From: Mycobacterium adipatum | GTDB taxonomy: Bacteria > Actinomycetota > Actinomycetes > Mycobacteriales > Mycobacteriaceae | Direction: 5' to 3' | DNA length: 64,000 nucleotides | Assembly: GCF_001644575.1 (NCBI RefSeq) | Contig: NZ_CP015596.1 | Coordinates: 3,100,001 to 3,164,000, forward strand | Shown here: positions 16,653 through 24,627 of the stretch, piece by piece | Numbering within the stretch: the first letter of the stretch is position 1 | Layout: each line of letters starts with the position of its first letter | Program-made: the position numbers and the translations under genes | Notes under the pieces: generated by a model | What the model saw: only the letters and a program-made list of their open reading frames with translations | What the model was told of the DNA's origin: nothing | The model's database searches: none

Positions 16653-16699
16653 GTTTCGGCGCGGCTCCGCACGCTGAGACAACGGAACCGCGCCGAAAC
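16653..16699 (-). terminator. Strong hairpin 3 bases after aceA2
   Basis: GTTTCGGCGCGG (16653-16664) pairs perfectly with CCGCGCCGAAAC (16688-16699); after one mismatch a further TCCG/CGGA pairing extends the stem. It follows the isocitrate lyase stop on the minus strand directly and would end that transcript. No U-tract, as is common in mycobacteria. Confidence 0.7.
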
Positions 16700-16701
16700 C
16701 G

Positions 16702-18993
16702 CTAGTCCTCCTTGCGGATCAGTTTGCCCAGTGCCTTCCGGTCGGAGGCCAGCAACTCATCGATGCGGCCCTGGTTGACGTCGGCGACGATGATCTCGCC
16801 GACCTCCTGGTACACATTGCTGAAAATGCCGTGCTTCTTCATCTTCTCGGTCTGGTAGATGTTGTCCTCGGTCGGGGTCACGTAGTACACGATCTCGGGC
16901 TTGAACCGGTGGATGAGCCACAGGTGGATGACGTCCATCAGACGCTTCTTGCGCAGCTTCTCGGCGTAGGTGTTCTGATCGCGCACCGTCAGGATGTTGC
17001 GTCCGTGCCGGTCCTTGATCGGGTCGACCACCACGTCGGCGAGCTTGTCGTCGCCGTCGCCGTAGATACCGAGCTCGAGCACATCGGAGCCGGCCCGGCG
17101 CGGGCGCAACTGCACCCGCAGCGTCTCGCCGATCTGGTAGTGCTCGGCCCACAGCGCCAGCCATTCCTCCAGCAGCTTGCGTGGCACCTCGGTCTGCACC
17201 AGGTGCTGGTGCTGGGTGGAACCCTTGCCCATCGACTTGGTGGTCGCGGTCCGGCCCGAGGAGGCGGCCAGCGCCGCGTCGCTGCGCGGACCGCCTACCA
17301 GGGTTTGCGGTGTGCGGTAAGGGGATTCGACCAGACGCATCTTGCGCTGCAGCCGGGCCAGCGACAACATGCCGTCCTGGAGCAGGGCGGTGGCGAACTC
17401 CTCGGCCGCCACCCCATCGATCTGGTGCCCGCCGTAGGTCATGAAATTGAAGACGAACCCGAGCTTGCCGATCTCGGCGGGGAAGGCCCGCATCTCGTCG
17501 TCACTCATGCCGGTGGTGTCCCAGTTGAACGACGGTGACAGGTTGTAGGCCAGCATCTTGTCCGGGTAGACGGCGTGGATGGCGTGCGCGAACTCGCGGG
17601 CGTCGGCCAGGTCGGCGGTTTTGGTTTCCATCCAGAGGATGTCGGCGAACGGCGCAGCGGCCAGCGATTTGGCGATCGCGTACGGGATGCCACCGCGGAT
17701 CTGGTAGTAGCCCTCGGGGGTTTTCACCCGCTCGGGATCCCAGGCCACATCGGCGCCGAGTTCCTTGGCCTTGCCCCTTGCCGCATACAGCGAGGCGCCG
17801 GCGGCGAACTGCCGCCACTCGGCCGCGCTCATGTCGCCCTGCTCGCCCTCACGCTCGCGGAACTCCAGCAACTCGGCGACCGCGTCGCCGTAGGTTTCCA
17901 GGCCGGCGTCGTTCTGCCAGGCCTCCACGAACTGCGATTCCACCCCGTCGAACAACGCATCGACGGACTGACCGGGCTCCTTCTTGTAGGACTCGACCGC
18001 GGTGGCGATCGCCGCCAAGATGCCTTGGCTCTCCAACCACGCCTCGGCCGCGGCATATTCGCCTTCCGGCAGCGCGTAGAGCAGATGGCCGTTGAGTTCG
18101 GTGACGCCCAGGGTGTGGAAATGCCGCGTCATCGCCAGAAAACAGGATTTGTACGGCGGGACCTTCAGATTTGTCGCACCCAGCAGGAACGGTTGGTCAC
18201 GCTCGTCGGCCCGGCTGTCGATCAGGTTGGCCGCCTCGGCATCGGTGCGGGCCACGATGATGCCCGGCACCCGCATGATGTCGAGCTGGAACCTTGCGGT
18301 GTTGAGTCGCTTGATCTGTTCGTCGGAGGGCACCAGTACCTTGCCGCCCTGATGCCCGCACTTCTTGGTGCCCGGCCGCTGATCCTCGATGTGATATCCG
18401 GGCACGCCGGATTCGACAAAGCGGCGAATCAGGTTGCGCACGTGCGGATCACCACCGTGGCCGGTATCGGCGTCGGCGATGATGAACGGCCGGTAGTCCA
18501 CCGCCGGGGTCGATGCACGCTGCTCGGGGGTCATCTTGAGCCGCAGATACTGTTGATTGCGGTCGGCGGTGAGCAGCGCGCGCACCAGGCCGGCTGCCTC
18601 GTCGGGCACCTGGCTCAGCGGGTAGCTGGCCAGGTCGGGCCCCGGATCCTCGCTGATCGATCCCTTCGCCGAGGTCGCCCAGCCGCCCAGATAGATCCCC
18701 TCGATACCCATCCGCTTCATCGTCACGGCCTGGCCGGGGGAGTACGGCCCGAAAGTGGTGATGCTCTTCTTCTGAGCGAACAGTTCCCGAAGGCGTGGGT
18801 AGAACGCGGCGGCCGCCTCCCGGGCCACCGGATAGTCCGACGGGATGGTGCCGCGCTGCTCGGCGACCTGGCGGGCCGAGTACAACCTCGTGATGCCCTC
18901 GAATCGTGGGCTGTCGAAGTACTCCTGGGTGGCCGCCACCTCCCGTTCGAAGTCCTGTTCTCCAGTTGCGGCGCCGGCTGCGCGTTTGGCCAT
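16702..18993 (-). CDS. aceA2: Isocitrate lyase 2 (long AceA form)
   Basis: 763 residues, the long isocitrate lyase found in mycobacteria; in M. tuberculosis H37Rv the equivalent is split into Rv1915/Rv1916, here it is intact. It cleaves isocitrate to glyoxylate and succinate in the glyoxylate shunt, and such enzymes can also act in the methylcitrate cycle. The catalytic signature K-K-C-G-H is at 210-214 (Cys212), preceded by D-A-D-T-G-H-G-G (metal/substrate binding, about 174-181) and H-I-E-D-Q at 201-205. The C-terminal 160 residues past the barrel are specific to the long form. ATG at 18993 has GAGGAG upstream. Confidence 0.93.
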   Translation of the reverse strand: MAKRAAGAATGEQDFEREVAATQEYFDSPRFEGITRLYSARQVAEQRGTIPSDYPVAREAAAAFYPRLRELFAQKKSITTFGPYSPGQAVTMKRMGIEGIYLGGWATSAKGSISEDPGPDLASYPLSQVPDEAAGLVRALLTADRNQQYLRLKMTPEQRASTPAVDYRPFIIADADTGHGGDPHVRNLIRRFVESGVPGYHIEDQRPGTKKCGHQGGKVLVPSDEQIKRLNTARFQLDIMRVPGIIVARTDAEAANLIDSRADERDQPFLLGATNLKVPPYKSCFLAMTRHFHTLGVTELNGHLLYALPEGEYAAAEAWLESQGILAAIATAVESYKKEPGQSVDALFDGVESQFVEAWQNDAGLETYGDAVAELLEFREREGEQGDMSAAEWRQFAAGASLYAARGKAKELGADVAWDPERVKTPEGYYQIRGGIPYAIAKSLAAAPFADILWMETKTADLADAREFAHAIHAVYPDKMLAYNLSPSFNWDTTGMSDDEMRAFPAEIGKLGFVFNFMTYGGHQIDGVAAEEFATALLQDGMLSLARLQRKMRLVESPYRTPQTLVGGPRSDAALAASSGRTATTKSMGKGSTQHQHLVQTEVPRKLLEEWLALWAEHYQIGETLRVQLRPRRAGSDVLELGIYGDGDDKLADVVVDPIKDRHGRNILTVRDQNTYAEKLRKKRLMDVIHLWLIHRFKPEIVYYVTPTEDNIYQTEKMKKHGIFSNVYQEVGEIIVADVNQGRIDELLASDRKALGKLIRKED

Positions 18994-19108
18994 GGGTCTG
19001 CTCCTCTTCGAGCTCGGGTCTGTTGATTATCGCGGGGTGCGGCGTGCACCGTAGGCGAGTTGGGCAATTGGGCACGGTCGCAACGGACTGAACCCTAGGC
19101 TTCCAGCC

Positions 19109-19507
19109 ATGTCGATCGACCGGGCGGCGCTGGCCGCGGGCAGCATCCGATTGGCCTCGGGAGTGTCGTTTCTCGTGGATCCGATCAAGGCCAACCGCCT
19201 GTGGGGTTCGCCCGATACGCCCGACCCGACCGCGCAGCTGCTGCTGCGCTCGATGGGATACCGCGACGCACTGATCGGCGGCCTGCTGCTCGCCGCGGGA
19301 CTGCGCGGAAAGGGCACCCGCGGTTGGTTTTTGGCATCCGGTGGGGCAGATGCCGCGGATCTGCTGGGCGGTGTCGGTGTGCATGCGCAGATGCCACGTT
19401 CGCAGCGGATCATCGGGCTCGGCGGTGCGGTGATCGGGATCGGGGTGGGGTTGTGGGGTGCGACGCGGCGGCCCGTGAAGGCCGAGCCGGCTAGCGTTCC
19501 TCGATGA
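19109..19507 (+). CDS. Small hypothetical membrane-associated protein
   Basis: 132 residues, unrecognised. It holds hydrophobic stretches (about 52-65, A-L-I-G-G-L-L-L-A-A-G-L, and 100-118, I-I-G-L-G-G-A-V-I-G-I-G-V-G-L) separated by a W-F-L-A-S-G-G-A-D-A-A-D-L-L motif resembling DUF4267-type actinobacterial proteins. The last 17 bases overlap the convergent MFS gene. No function proposed. Confidence 0.65.
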   Translation: MSIDRAALAAGSIRLASGVSFLVDPIKANRLWGSPDTPDPTAQLLLRSMGYRDALIGGLLLAAGLRGKGTRGWFLASGGADAADLLGGVGVHAQMPRSQRIIGLGGAVIGIGVGLWGATRRPVKAEPASVPR

Positions 19508-20765
19508 TGTCGCGGCGGTAGCGACGCGCGGCAAGCGCGTAGCAGCCGACCGCAACCAGCTGCATCGTCGGTACCAGGACCAGCAGGGCACGGCCCAGCG
19601 CCCGGGGCCCCAGCTCGCCGGTCAGTGCGTCGCTGATCACGCCGGTCAGGAACGGCCCGACAGCACCCAATGTCGCATTGAAGAACAAGAAGATCGCCGA
19701 CGCCGTCGCGCGGTGCTCGGGCAGCACCAGGCGCTGGATGGCCGCGATGGAGGGCGCCAGATAGGCGATGCCGATGACATAACTCAACGCCAGCAGCCAG
19801 ACGCACCACGTCCGGTTCTCCACGATGAACGCCAGCCCGGAGGCCGGCAGCAGGATCGCGATCAGGATGACCACGATCCACAGCAGCCAGCGCGGGTCGC
19901 GGGCCGCGAGCCGATCGGAGATCCGCCCGACGATCAGCAGACCCAGAATGCCGAGCAGCCCGGTCGCCAGGCCGTAGGAGATGCCGACCTGGCCCAGTGA
20001 CATGCCGTGGGAGCGCATCAGGAACGCTGGCGCGAAGGCGGTCAGCGAGTAGCCTGCCGCCGAGACCAGTGCGGTGCCCGCCACCATCGCCAGGAAGCTG
20101 GGCTTGCGCAGCAGATCCCACCAGTTCACCGTGGTCGAGTGCTCCCGCAGCGGTGCGGTCGGCAGGCTCTGGCGACTGCCGACCACCCAGAGCACCAGCG
20201 GCACGAGCAGCACGCTGATCCCGCCCATCACCACGAAAGCCATTCGCCAGCCCAGGCTCTCGGCCAGCAGACCACCGCCGAGCAGGCTGGCGGCACTGGC
20301 GAGCGGGACGGACATGGTGATGACCGCCAGCGGGGCCGACCGTTTCGAGGGCAGGAAATTGCGCGCCACGTAGGCATGCGCGGCCGGTGTGCTGCCCGCC
20401 TCGCCGACGGCAACCCCGACACGGGTCAGCGCGAGCTGGAACCCGGACTGCACGGCGCCGCCCAACATGGTCATCGAACCCCACAGCGTCAGGCAGCCCG
20501 CGATCACCGCCCCGAACATGCCGCGGTCGGCGACACGGGCGATCACGATGCCCAGCACGGCGTACACGATCAGGAAGCCGAACCCGTTGATGATGCCGAT
20601 CGCAGTGTCCGATAAGGCCAGATCCCGCTTGATGGGTTCGGCGAGTACGCCCGGCAGAAAACGATCGACGTAGTTGAGGGTGCCCACCAGCGCGAGCACC
20701 GCGACGGCGGCCCACGCGCGACGCGGGTCGTGCGTGGACTGGGGTTCGAGCGGGGCGGTCGACAT
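19491..20765 (-). CDS. MFS transporter
   Basis: 424 residues with about 12 hydrophobic segments. The first loop reads L-N-Y-V-D-R-F-L-P-G-V-L (the D-R pair near residue 32 is typical of the anion:cation symporter-like group), and a second-loop motif G-I-V-I-A-R-V-A-D-R-G is the MFS motif A position. The mid-protein repeat G-R-I-S-D-R-L-A-A-R-D confirms the duplicated six-helix layout. Substrate unknown; organic acids are common for this subgroup. It diverges from the alanine/glycine symporter gene over 195 bases and its 3' end overlaps the small gene at 19109-19507. Confidence 0.88.
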   Translation of the reverse strand: MSTAPLEPQSTHDPRRAWAAVAVLALVGTLNYVDRFLPGVLAEPIKRDLALSDTAIGIINGFGFLIVYAVLGIVIARVADRGMFGAVIAGCLTLWGSMTMLGGAVQSGFQLALTRVGVAVGEAGSTPAAHAYVARNFLPSKRSAPLAVITMSVPLASAASLLGGGLLAESLGWRMAFVVMGGISVLLVPLVLWVVGSRQSLPTAPLREHSTTVNWWDLLRKPSFLAMVAGTALVSAAGYSLTAFAPAFLMRSHGMSLGQVGISYGLATGLLGILGLLIVGRISDRLAARDPRWLLWIVVILIAILLPASGLAFIVENRTWCVWLLALSYVIGIAYLAPSIAAIQRLVLPEHRATASAIFLFFNATLGAVGPFLTGVISDALTGELGPRALGRALLVLVPTMQLVAVGCYALAARRYRRDIIEER

Positions 20766-20960
20766 CGTCTCCTCCGGGGCTTGGCCTGGCCGAGGTAGCT
20801 TTACAGAGCCGATTCAGGTTGTCAGAGGTTTGTGCGCGGGCGGGTAGCGGGTAGCGGATTCGCTAACACCGGATTGACGAGTTGTTAACACAAAGCCACC
20901 TTGCCTTTGCAACGATGCAGAGCGGAAACGCAGGCCAACCCGAGCACCGGACGGAGCATC

Positions 20961-22514
20961 GTGACCGAATTTCTCGACACTCTCAACAGCTATATCTGGA
21001 GCAACGCACTGATCTATCTGTGCCTGGCCGCGGGTGTCTACTTCTCGGTCCGCTCGCGTTTCGTCCAGGTCCGGCAGTTCAAAGAAATGATCCGGCTGAT
21101 GCTGAAGGGCGAGAAATCGCCGTCCGGCGTATCATCGTTCCAGGCGCTGACGATGTCGCTGGCCGGGCGGGTGGGCACCGGAAACATTGCCGGGGTGGCC
21201 ACCGCCATCGCGTTCGGCGGGCCCGGTGCGCTGTTCTGGATGTGGACGGTCGCCTTCCTCGGCGCGTCGACGAGCTTCGTCGAGTGCACCCTCGGCCAGA
21301 TCTACAAGACCCGCGACCGCATCACCGGTGAGTACCGCGGCGGGCCGGCCTACTACCTCAGCCGGGCGATGGCGCACACCAAGGCCGCGCCGCTGTTCAA
21401 GGTGTACGGCCTGATCTTCGCGGCGGTCACGGTGCTCGCCTGCGGACTGCTGCTGCCCAGCGTCCAGTCGAACTCCATGGCGTCGGCGATGAACCAGTCG
21501 TGGGGTGTGTCGAAGTGGGTTGTCGGCGTGTGCACGGTGATCCTGTTGGCGTTCGTGATCATCGGTGGCGTCAAGCGCATCGCGGCATTCGCCTCGATCG
21601 TGGTGCCGTTCATGGCCGTCGTGTACATCGCGTTGGCGATGGTCATCGTGATCGCCAACGCCGACGCCCTGCCCGGTGTCCTCAAACTCATCTTCGAGAG
21701 TGCCTTCGGACTGGACGCCGGCTTCGGCGCCATCGTCGGGGCCGCGGTGATGTGGGGTGTCAAGCGTGGCATCTACTCCAACGAGGCGGGCCAGGGGACC
21801 GGCCCACACGCCGCCGCGGCCGCCGAGGTGTCCCATCCCGCGAAGCAGGGCCTGGTGCAGGCGTTCGCCGTGTACGTCGACACCCTGTTCATCTGTTCGG
21901 CGACCGGTTTCCTGATCCTGTCGACCGGCGCGTACCGGGTGTACGAAGGGGAGAGCGCGACCGGCGCGGTGCTGGCCGAGGGTGGCGCGCTGCCCGCCGA
22001 TGTGGAAGTGGGGCCGACCTTCGCCCAAGTCGGATTCGACACCCTGTGGCAGGGCGCCGGTTCGAGCTTCATCGCGGTGTCGTTGGCGTTCTTCTGCCTG
22101 ACCACCATCATCGCCTACTACTACATGGCCGAGACGAACCTGCGATTCATCCTGGGCAAGGCTGCGCCGGTGCCGGTACCGCTGATCAGGGGCACGGTCG
22201 GTGGCAACGCCACCATCCTGTTGCAGGCGTTGATCCTGGGCTCGGTGGTCTCGGGTGCGGTCTCGACGGCGACGGAGGCCTGGACCCTCGGCGATATCGG
22301 TGTCGGACTGATGGCGTGGCTCAACATCATCGGCATCATCATCCTGCAACAGCCCGCCTACAAGGCGCTGCGTGACTACGAAAAGCAGAAGAAGCAGGGA
22401 CTCGACCCGATCTTCGACCCGATTCCACTCGGTATCGTCGGCGCGAAATTCTGGGAGACGCGCGACCCGGTCACCGGCAAGGAGCGGATGGCGGTGCCGA
22501 CACCGGTCGAATGA
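20961..22514 (+). CDS. Alanine/glycine:cation symporter (AGCS family)
   Basis: 517 residues with 10-11 hydrophobic segments. Family motifs are clear: G-R-V-G-T-G-N-I-A-G-V-A-T-A-I near residue 73, G-G-P-A-Y-Y-L near 135, and S-N-E-A-G-Q-G-T-G-P-H-A-A near 275, the sodium/substrate site of AGCS transporters. It should import alanine or glycine with sodium. GTG start at 20961, with ACGGAG 4-9 bases upstream. A weak hairpin follows the stop. Confidence 0.92.
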   Translation: MTEFLDTLNSYIWSNALIYLCLAAGVYFSVRSRFVQVRQFKEMIRLMLKGEKSPSGVSSFQALTMSLAGRVGTGNIAGVATAIAFGGPGALFWMWTVAFLGASTSFVECTLGQIYKTRDRITGEYRGGPAYYLSRAMAHTKAAPLFKVYGLIFAAVTVLACGLLLPSVQSNSMASAMNQSWGVSKWVVGVCTVILLAFVIIGGVKRIAAFASIVVPFMAVVYIALAMVIVIANADALPGVLKLIFESAFGLDAGFGAIVGAAVMWGVKRGIYSNEAGQGTGPHAAAAAEVSHPAKQGLVQAFAVYVDTLFICSATGFLILSTGAYRVYEGESATGAVLAEGGALPADVEVGPTFAQVGFDTLWQGAGSSFIAVSLAFFCLTTIIAYYYMAETNLRFILGKAAPVPVPLIRGTVGGNATILLQALILGSVVSGAVSTATEAWTLGDIGVGLMAWLNIIGIIILQQPAYKALRDYEKQKKQGLDPIFDPIPLGIVGAKFWETRDPVTGKERMAVPTPVE

Positions 22515-22518
22515 GGCG

Positions 22519-22537
22519 CGGCAGCCTTGGTCTGCCG
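22519..22537 (+). terminator. Short hairpin after the AGCS symporter
   Basis: CGGCAG and CTGCCG form a 6-base stem around a 7-base loop, 5 bases past the stop. There is no U-tract, so this is a weak call. Confidence 0.35.
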
Positions 22538-22592
22538 AGTCGCGGATTCGAAGCCGATCGGAGATGGGGCCGACCTACCTAGACTGGCCCGC

Positions 22593-23234
22593 GTGGCGCG
22601 ATGGTGGGTGGCGTGGGTCGTGGCGCTTGTCGTGGTGGGTTGCACCCGGTCGATCGAGGATCCGCAGGCGCGGCCGGCGGCACCGGTGGGACCGGTCTCC
22701 CCGTTGCAGGTCGGTGACCTGCTGAGTCCGGATGTGATGACCAAGGACGGCAATCTGTTCGCCGAGGTCGAACCCGCGCGGTGCGCCGGGGTTGCCCGTG
22801 AGGTCGATCCGCCGTTCATCGTCGAGCACCACCCCGAGGCCCGAGACGGTGGGCACTGGTCTGCTGCTGTCGGTGGTGTCGAAGCCGTGGTGGAGGAGAT
22901 GGTGGCGGTGATGCCGTCGACGTTCTCGGCAACCGACGCCCTGACGGCGGCCCGCGGCACCATCGCCGCCTGCCGCGACACCCCGGTCACCGTCACCACG
23001 ATGTACGGCCGGACGTACACCTTCCGGGTGACCGAAGCGGAGCAGCCCGCCCCCGCGGGCGCGATCCTGTGGTCACTGCGTGCCCCCGAATGGAACTGCG
23101 ACAACTTCCTCGCCGCCGCATACAACGCCGCCATCGAGCTGACCAGCTGCGGTGCGGCCGGCGGGATCGACATCGCCGCGGCGGCCGAGGATGCGCTCGG
23201 CCGCATCGAAGCGCTGGCCGATACGTCGGCCTGA
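22593..23234 (+). CDS. PknH-like sensor-domain lipoprotein
   Basis: 213 residues starting at a GTG: M-A-R-W-W-V-A-W-V-V-A-L-V-V-V-G-C, a signal peptide with lipobox V-V-G-C, so lipid-anchored on the outer face. The rest matches the PknH extracellular-like family (LppH/LprH type) of mycobacteria: L-L-S-P-D near the start, paired cysteines (A-R-C-A-G, A-A-C-R-D-T, W-N-C-D-N, T-S-C-G), and the C-terminal helix N-C-D-N-F-L-A-A-A-Y-N-A. These bind unknown extracellular ligands. Upstream in-frame codons before the GTG lack a signal and are ignored. Confidence 0.85.
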   Translation: MARWWVAWVVALVVVGCTRSIEDPQARPAAPVGPVSPLQVGDLLSPDVMTKDGNLFAEVEPARCAGVAREVDPPFIVEHHPEARDGGHWSAAVGGVEAVVEEMVAVMPSTFSATDALTAARGTIAACRDTPVTVTTMYGRTYTFRVTEAEQPAPAGAILWSLRAPEWNCDNFLAAAYNAAIELTSCGAAGGIDIAAAAEDALGRIEALADTSA

Positions 23235-23289
23235 CACGCAGGTAGTCCTACTCATCCCGTTCCGGGCACCGGTCGGGCACGCTGTACCC

Positions 23290-24618
23290 ATGCCGCTGCC
23301 CAACCTGCTTCCCGCTCGCGACAGTGTCGCGACCCCCGCGCCCGGCCGCGACCGCGCCATCGATGTCGCTCGGCTGTCCGCACTGGTGACGGTCATGTTC
23401 GGGCATTGCGCGCTGCTGCTGGCCACCATCGACGAGGGTGGCCTGCGGATCGGGAACATCCTGGGTGAGCTGCCACACCTGGCGCCGATCACCTGGGCCG
23501 TGCAGGTGATGCCACTGTTCTTCTTCGCCGGCGGTGCGGCCGGCGCCTACGGCTGGCATCCCGACGGTTCGGCGTCCGGTAAGACCTGGGGCAGCTGGCT
23601 GGTCGGCCGCACGCAGCGGCTGTGCCGGCCGGTGTTCTGGTACCTGGCGTTCTGGACGGCGGCCCTGCTGGTGGCGCGGCTGACGCTCGGAGCGGAGTCC
23701 GCCGACCGGCTCGGGCGCGAGTGTGTGGCGCTGCTGTGGTTTCTCGGCGTCTACCTCCTGGTCATCGCCTTCGTGCCGGCCCTGACCCGGTTGCGCCGGC
23801 CGGGCGGGGTCGCGGCGGTGACCGCGGCGCTGGTGGTGGCCGCTGCGCTGATCGACCAGGTGCGCTTCGCGGTGGGCTCCGCCGATGCCGGGGTGCTGAA
23901 CTTCGTGGTGGTGTGGCTGATCCCGGTCGTGATCGGCGTGGGCTACGCCCGCCGCCTGATCCGGGTACCGGCGGCGCTGGCCATCGCGGCGGTGGCGCTG
24001 ATCGTCCAGGTGGTGCTCGTCGTGTACGGGCCCTACGAGGTCGCGCTCGTCACCAACGGCAGCAGCGACGGGGTGTCCAATGTGTCGCCGCCGACGGTGC
24101 TGCTCGCGATGCACTGCGTCTGGATGTCGTGTGCCTTCGTGGCGATCGCCGGGATCGTCGAACGCGTGGCCGAACGTCCGCGGGTCTGGTATGTCGTGGC
24201 CGTCGGCAACTCCGGCGCGATGACGCTCTACCTCTGGCACATTCCGGCCATCGCCGTCGCGGCGTTCACCCTCAACGCGTTCGGCCTGGACGCCTGGGAT
24301 GTGCACGCCCCGGATTTCTGGGCGCTGCTGGCCCTGCGGGCCGCGGTGTTCGCGGTCGTGATGCTCGCGACGTTCCTGCTGCTGTCTCCGCTGGAGCACC
24401 GCAGGCTGCCGTGGTGGGATGACGCCGTCGGTGCGACCGGCGTGCGTTCGATCGCGGCCGGGGTACTGGTCTGCGTGGCCGGTGTGTCGATGCTGCTGGT
24501 CGCGAAGAACGGACTGGCCGGTGTCGACGGTTGGGTGCCGCTGGCCGGTTTCCTGGTCGCGGTGCTGGCGGCGCGCGGGTGCGCCGGCCGGCGCGGTCTT
24601 GTCGGCGACGTTCGATAG
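23290..24618 (+). CDS. Membrane acyltransferase, acyltransferase-3 family
   Basis: 442 residues with ten or more hydrophobic segments. The early motif R-D-R-A-I-D-V-A-R-L-S-A-L-V followed by F-G-H-C-A-L and Q-V-M-P-L-F-F-F-A-G-G-A-A fits acyltransferase-3 proteins, which move acyl groups from the cytosol onto envelope sugars or lipids; the late segment G-A-M-T-L-Y-L-W-H-I-P also fits. Acceptor unknown. The ATG at 23290 is used since the earlier in-frame region overlaps the lipoprotein gene. Nine bases separate it from tex. Confidence 0.85.
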   Translation: MPLPNLLPARDSVATPAPGRDRAIDVARLSALVTVMFGHCALLLATIDEGGLRIGNILGELPHLAPITWAVQVMPLFFFAGGAAGAYGWHPDGSASGKTWGSWLVGRTQRLCRPVFWYLAFWTAALLVARLTLGAESADRLGRECVALLWFLGVYLLVIAFVPALTRLRRPGGVAAVTAALVVAAALIDQVRFAVGSADAGVLNFVVVWLIPVVIGVGYARRLIRVPAALAIAAVALIVQVVLVVYGPYEVALVTNGSSDGVSNVSPPTVLLAMHCVWMSCAFVAIAGIVERVAERPRVWYVVAVGNSGAMTLYLWHIPAIAVAAFTLNAFGLDAWDVHAPDFWALLALRAAVFAVVMLATFLLLSPLEHRRLPWWDDAVGATGVRSIAAGVLVCVAGVSMLLVAKNGLAGVDGWVPLAGFLVAVLAARGCAGRRGLVGDVR

Positions 24619-24627
24619 GGTCTCCGG

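Noticed and set aside
22376..23206. Minus-strand frame antisense to the sensor-domain lipoprotein
   Set aside because: Ser/Thr/Ala-rich shadow frame; the plus-strand gene has a lipobox and conserved cysteines.
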